A stretch of 64,000 nt of DNA, taken from positions 16,844-80,843 of the forward strand of contig VZRG01001577.1 of assembly GCA_013397435.1 (NCBI GenBank). Reading direction: 5' to 3'. The notes beneath the pieces are model-generated. The model was not told where the DNA came from, did not search any database, and saw only the letters and a list, made by a program, of their open reading frames with translations. This document shows, in pieces, positions 62,714 to 64,000 of the stretch. This stretch comes from Erythrocercus mccallii (Eukaryota > Chordata > Aves > Passeriformes > Dicruridae). Position 1 is the stretch's first letter. Every line of letters begins with the position of its first letter. A program made the translations under genes and the position numbers.

Positions 62714-63070
62714 AATAAGCACTGTCTCTGTCCCACATTGCTCCTCTCAGGTAGCACAGGTAGGTGAATACCCAGCAAGGGATTAGCACAGCCAGCTGCT
62801 CCCCTAAGAGCCTTTAGGAACTGCAAGCAAGGCTTCAAGGACACAAAGATTCCACAGCTCTCAGTCACTCTGCACAGCAGCATCGGGCCCTGGCTCACCT
62901 GGGCAGCTCTGCAGGAGATTTCAGCCCCACAGGGATGACCCTGCTGGGCTCTGTAAGGCAGAGGGGCAGCCCTGGCTCCAGGCACTGCTCATACACAGCA
63001 CAGGAAACACACTGGAAATGCAGGAGAGCTGAGCTGCTCCCACTTCCATCACAGGGAAGGGCAGAGCTCA

Positions 63071-63148
63071 GTGCTGGGCTTGGCAGTGCTGGGTGGGCAG
63101 TCAGACCCAATGACCTTGGAGGTGTTTTCTAACCCAAATCATTCTGTG
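63071..63148 (+). mobile_element. CR1 LINE 3' terminal fragment, degraded
   Basis: The pattern GGGCTTGGCAGTGCTGGGTG, then GGCAGTCAGACCCAATGACC, TTGGAGGTGTTTTCTAACCC and AAATCATTCTGTGG matches the order of the CR1 tail (ggcagtgctgggtta...gatgatcttggaggtcttttccaacccaaatgattctatg). It lies in intron 2, antisense to CDH4. Sequence further left may belong to the same copy but is too diverged to call. Confidence 0.8.
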
Positions 63149-63229
63149 GTTAGAAATCCTAAATCGTCCTCTTTCCTGCCTATTGAAAATGAGTCCTTGG
63201 CATGTTACAAGATACTGAGCTGCACTGTT

Positions 63230-63279
63230 TATATATATATATGTATATACACATACATACATATGTACACACACACACA
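63230..63279. repeat. (TA)n/(CA)n microsatellite, strictly alternating purine/pyrimidine
   Basis: This 50-nt tract never breaks pyrimidine-purine alternation. It has a TA-rich left part and a CA-rich right part ending in ACACACACACA. A second AT-rich patch follows at about 63306-63330. Such tracts are polymorphic and can adopt unusual helical forms. Confidence 0.85.
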
Positions 63280-64000
63280 AAGATCCACATAATCTATAAA
63301 TCTCATTTATATATATTTATATATAAAATACGTTTCCCAAATATATGTCTATGGGCTTAGAAAAAAAAAATCAAGCTATTGTTCTATAATAAATAGCATA
63401 GCTCAAGGAAACGAAATCTCATCCATATTTTCAAATTCTACCTGTTAGCCCTACTCTTTGCTCTTGTGGAGACAGAAATTAAAATTTCATTCAATGGGAG
63501 GCAACTTTTGCTTTTTTCCCCCTTTTTCTCCTTTAGAAATCTCTAAGTCTACGTAATTTGTAGTTGAAGCAACTCTTGACTTTCAAATAATGCAATAAAT
63601 AAATAAACAAACATTGGCTGTGTTTACTAGACTTAGAACTCTTTGTGGACACAAATCAATCTTTCTTTGACCAGTCTGAAGCCTAAAGAACACTGCACGA
63701 ATTCAACATTCAAAAGCTGCAGCATCAGTAATTAGAATTTTGGATAAACAGCAGAGTTACACATCTATCATTTTTACAGGATGGTAAAAAAAAAACCCCA
63801 AGTTTTTAAAGAATATGCTGGAAAAATGTTCAGTGAAGCTTATCGAAAGCTTATGCTGCAAACAGCATCTAATGCCTGATGAAAGGAAAACCAAGAAGGC
63901 ACCCTCATTAGCAAGCTTTTAGGTTTAACCCTTTACCCTCATCATTTTTAATTGCTTCTCTATAAAAGAAGGAAGTACAACAATTTGATAAGCTGAAACA

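Larger units (their letters stand above)
1..64000 (-). other. CDH4: Internal part of the CDH4 (R-cadherin) gene: intron 2 (part), exon 3, intron 3, exon 4, intron 4 (part)
   Basis: Two minus-strand exons, in the right order and with matching phases, encode consecutive parts of a classical (type I) cadherin precursor. CDH4 is preferred over the close paralogue CDH2 because the mature N-terminus reads INVPENSRGPFPQQLVR. As I recall, CDH2 has INLPENSRGPFPQELVR. The prodomain segments YETNSLDFKVRADGT and VTAWD.QT also fit R-cadherin. The family member is a calcium-dependent homophilic adhesion protein of the plasma membrane, known from retina, brain, kidney and muscle, linked to actin through catenins. 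Neither gene end lies in the window, so promoter, first exons, ectodomain repeats, membrane segment and cytoplasmic tail are all outside. Long introns at the 5' end are usual for classical cadherin genes. Confidence 0.9.
60307..64000 (-). other. CDH4: CDH4 intron 2, 3' portion
   Basis: This is non-coding sequence upstream of exon 3. I looked on the minus strand for exon 2 (cadherin precursor residues just before the prodomain core) and did not see it. Intron 2 is very long in other vertebrate CDH4 genes, as I recall. It contains a CR1 tail at 63071-63148, an alternating purine/pyrimidine microsatellite at 63230-63279 and poly(T) at 62685-62713. Several short open frames exist on both strands, without recognisable domains. 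The rest looks like ordinary AT-leaning unique sequence. Confidence 0.85.

Noticed and set aside
1..64000. tRNA, rRNA, CRISPR array, prophage or endogenous retrovirus
   Set aside because: No cloverleaf, ribosomal, spaced-repeat, long terminal repeat or viral protein signature was seen on either strand.

Overview
The window looks like vertebrate, most likely avian, nuclear DNA. It is AT-leaning intronic sequence with spliced coding exons, few interspersed repeats, and short remnants whose 3' ends have the avian CR1 LINE signature. No bacterial-style gene packing, operon, CRISPR array or tRNA was seen. The longest open frames (up to about 177 codons) look like chance frames.

The only gene I can support is CDH4 (R-cadherin, retinal cadherin), transcribed from the minus strand. 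Two internal coding exons are present with intact splice sites and compatible phases. Exon 3 (complement 60083..60306, 224 nt) encodes the core of the cadherin prodomain. Exon 4 (complement 44866..45042, 177 nt) encodes the end of the prodomain, the furin cleavage site RRQKR and the first residues of the mature protein (DWVIPP..., then INVPENSRGPFPQQLVR). Together they carry the precursor-to-mature transition of a classical cadherin. Exon 5 was not seen in the 44.9 kb to the left of exon 4, and exons 1 and 2 were not seen to the right of exon 3, so the gene runs off both ends.

Layout from right to left, which is the direction of transcription: 64000-60307, 3' part of intron 2, with a CR1 tail, an alternating purine/pyrimidine microsatellite and a poly(T) tract; 60306-60083, exon 3; 60082-45043, intron 3 (15,040 nt), with a CpG-rich patch near exon 3, a 58-nt polypyrimidine tract and two CR1 remnants near exon 4; 45042-44866, exon 4; 44865-1, 5' part of intron 4, with a G-quadruplex motif and CpG patch just past exon 4, a possible enhancer cluster at 28.3-28.8 kb, an E-box/AP-1 cluster at 41.6 kb, a tiny poly(A) insertion flanked by a near-perfect direct repeat at 23.0 kb, and several copies of an old fold-back repeat built around TTCCATTGACTTCAATGG.

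I found no convincing new biological system. The most useful leads are candidate cis-regulatory elements inside CDH4 introns, the fold-back repeat family, and the poly(A) micro-insertion, which is unusual for a bird. All comparisons with known proteins and repeats are from memory, with no database search or alignment.
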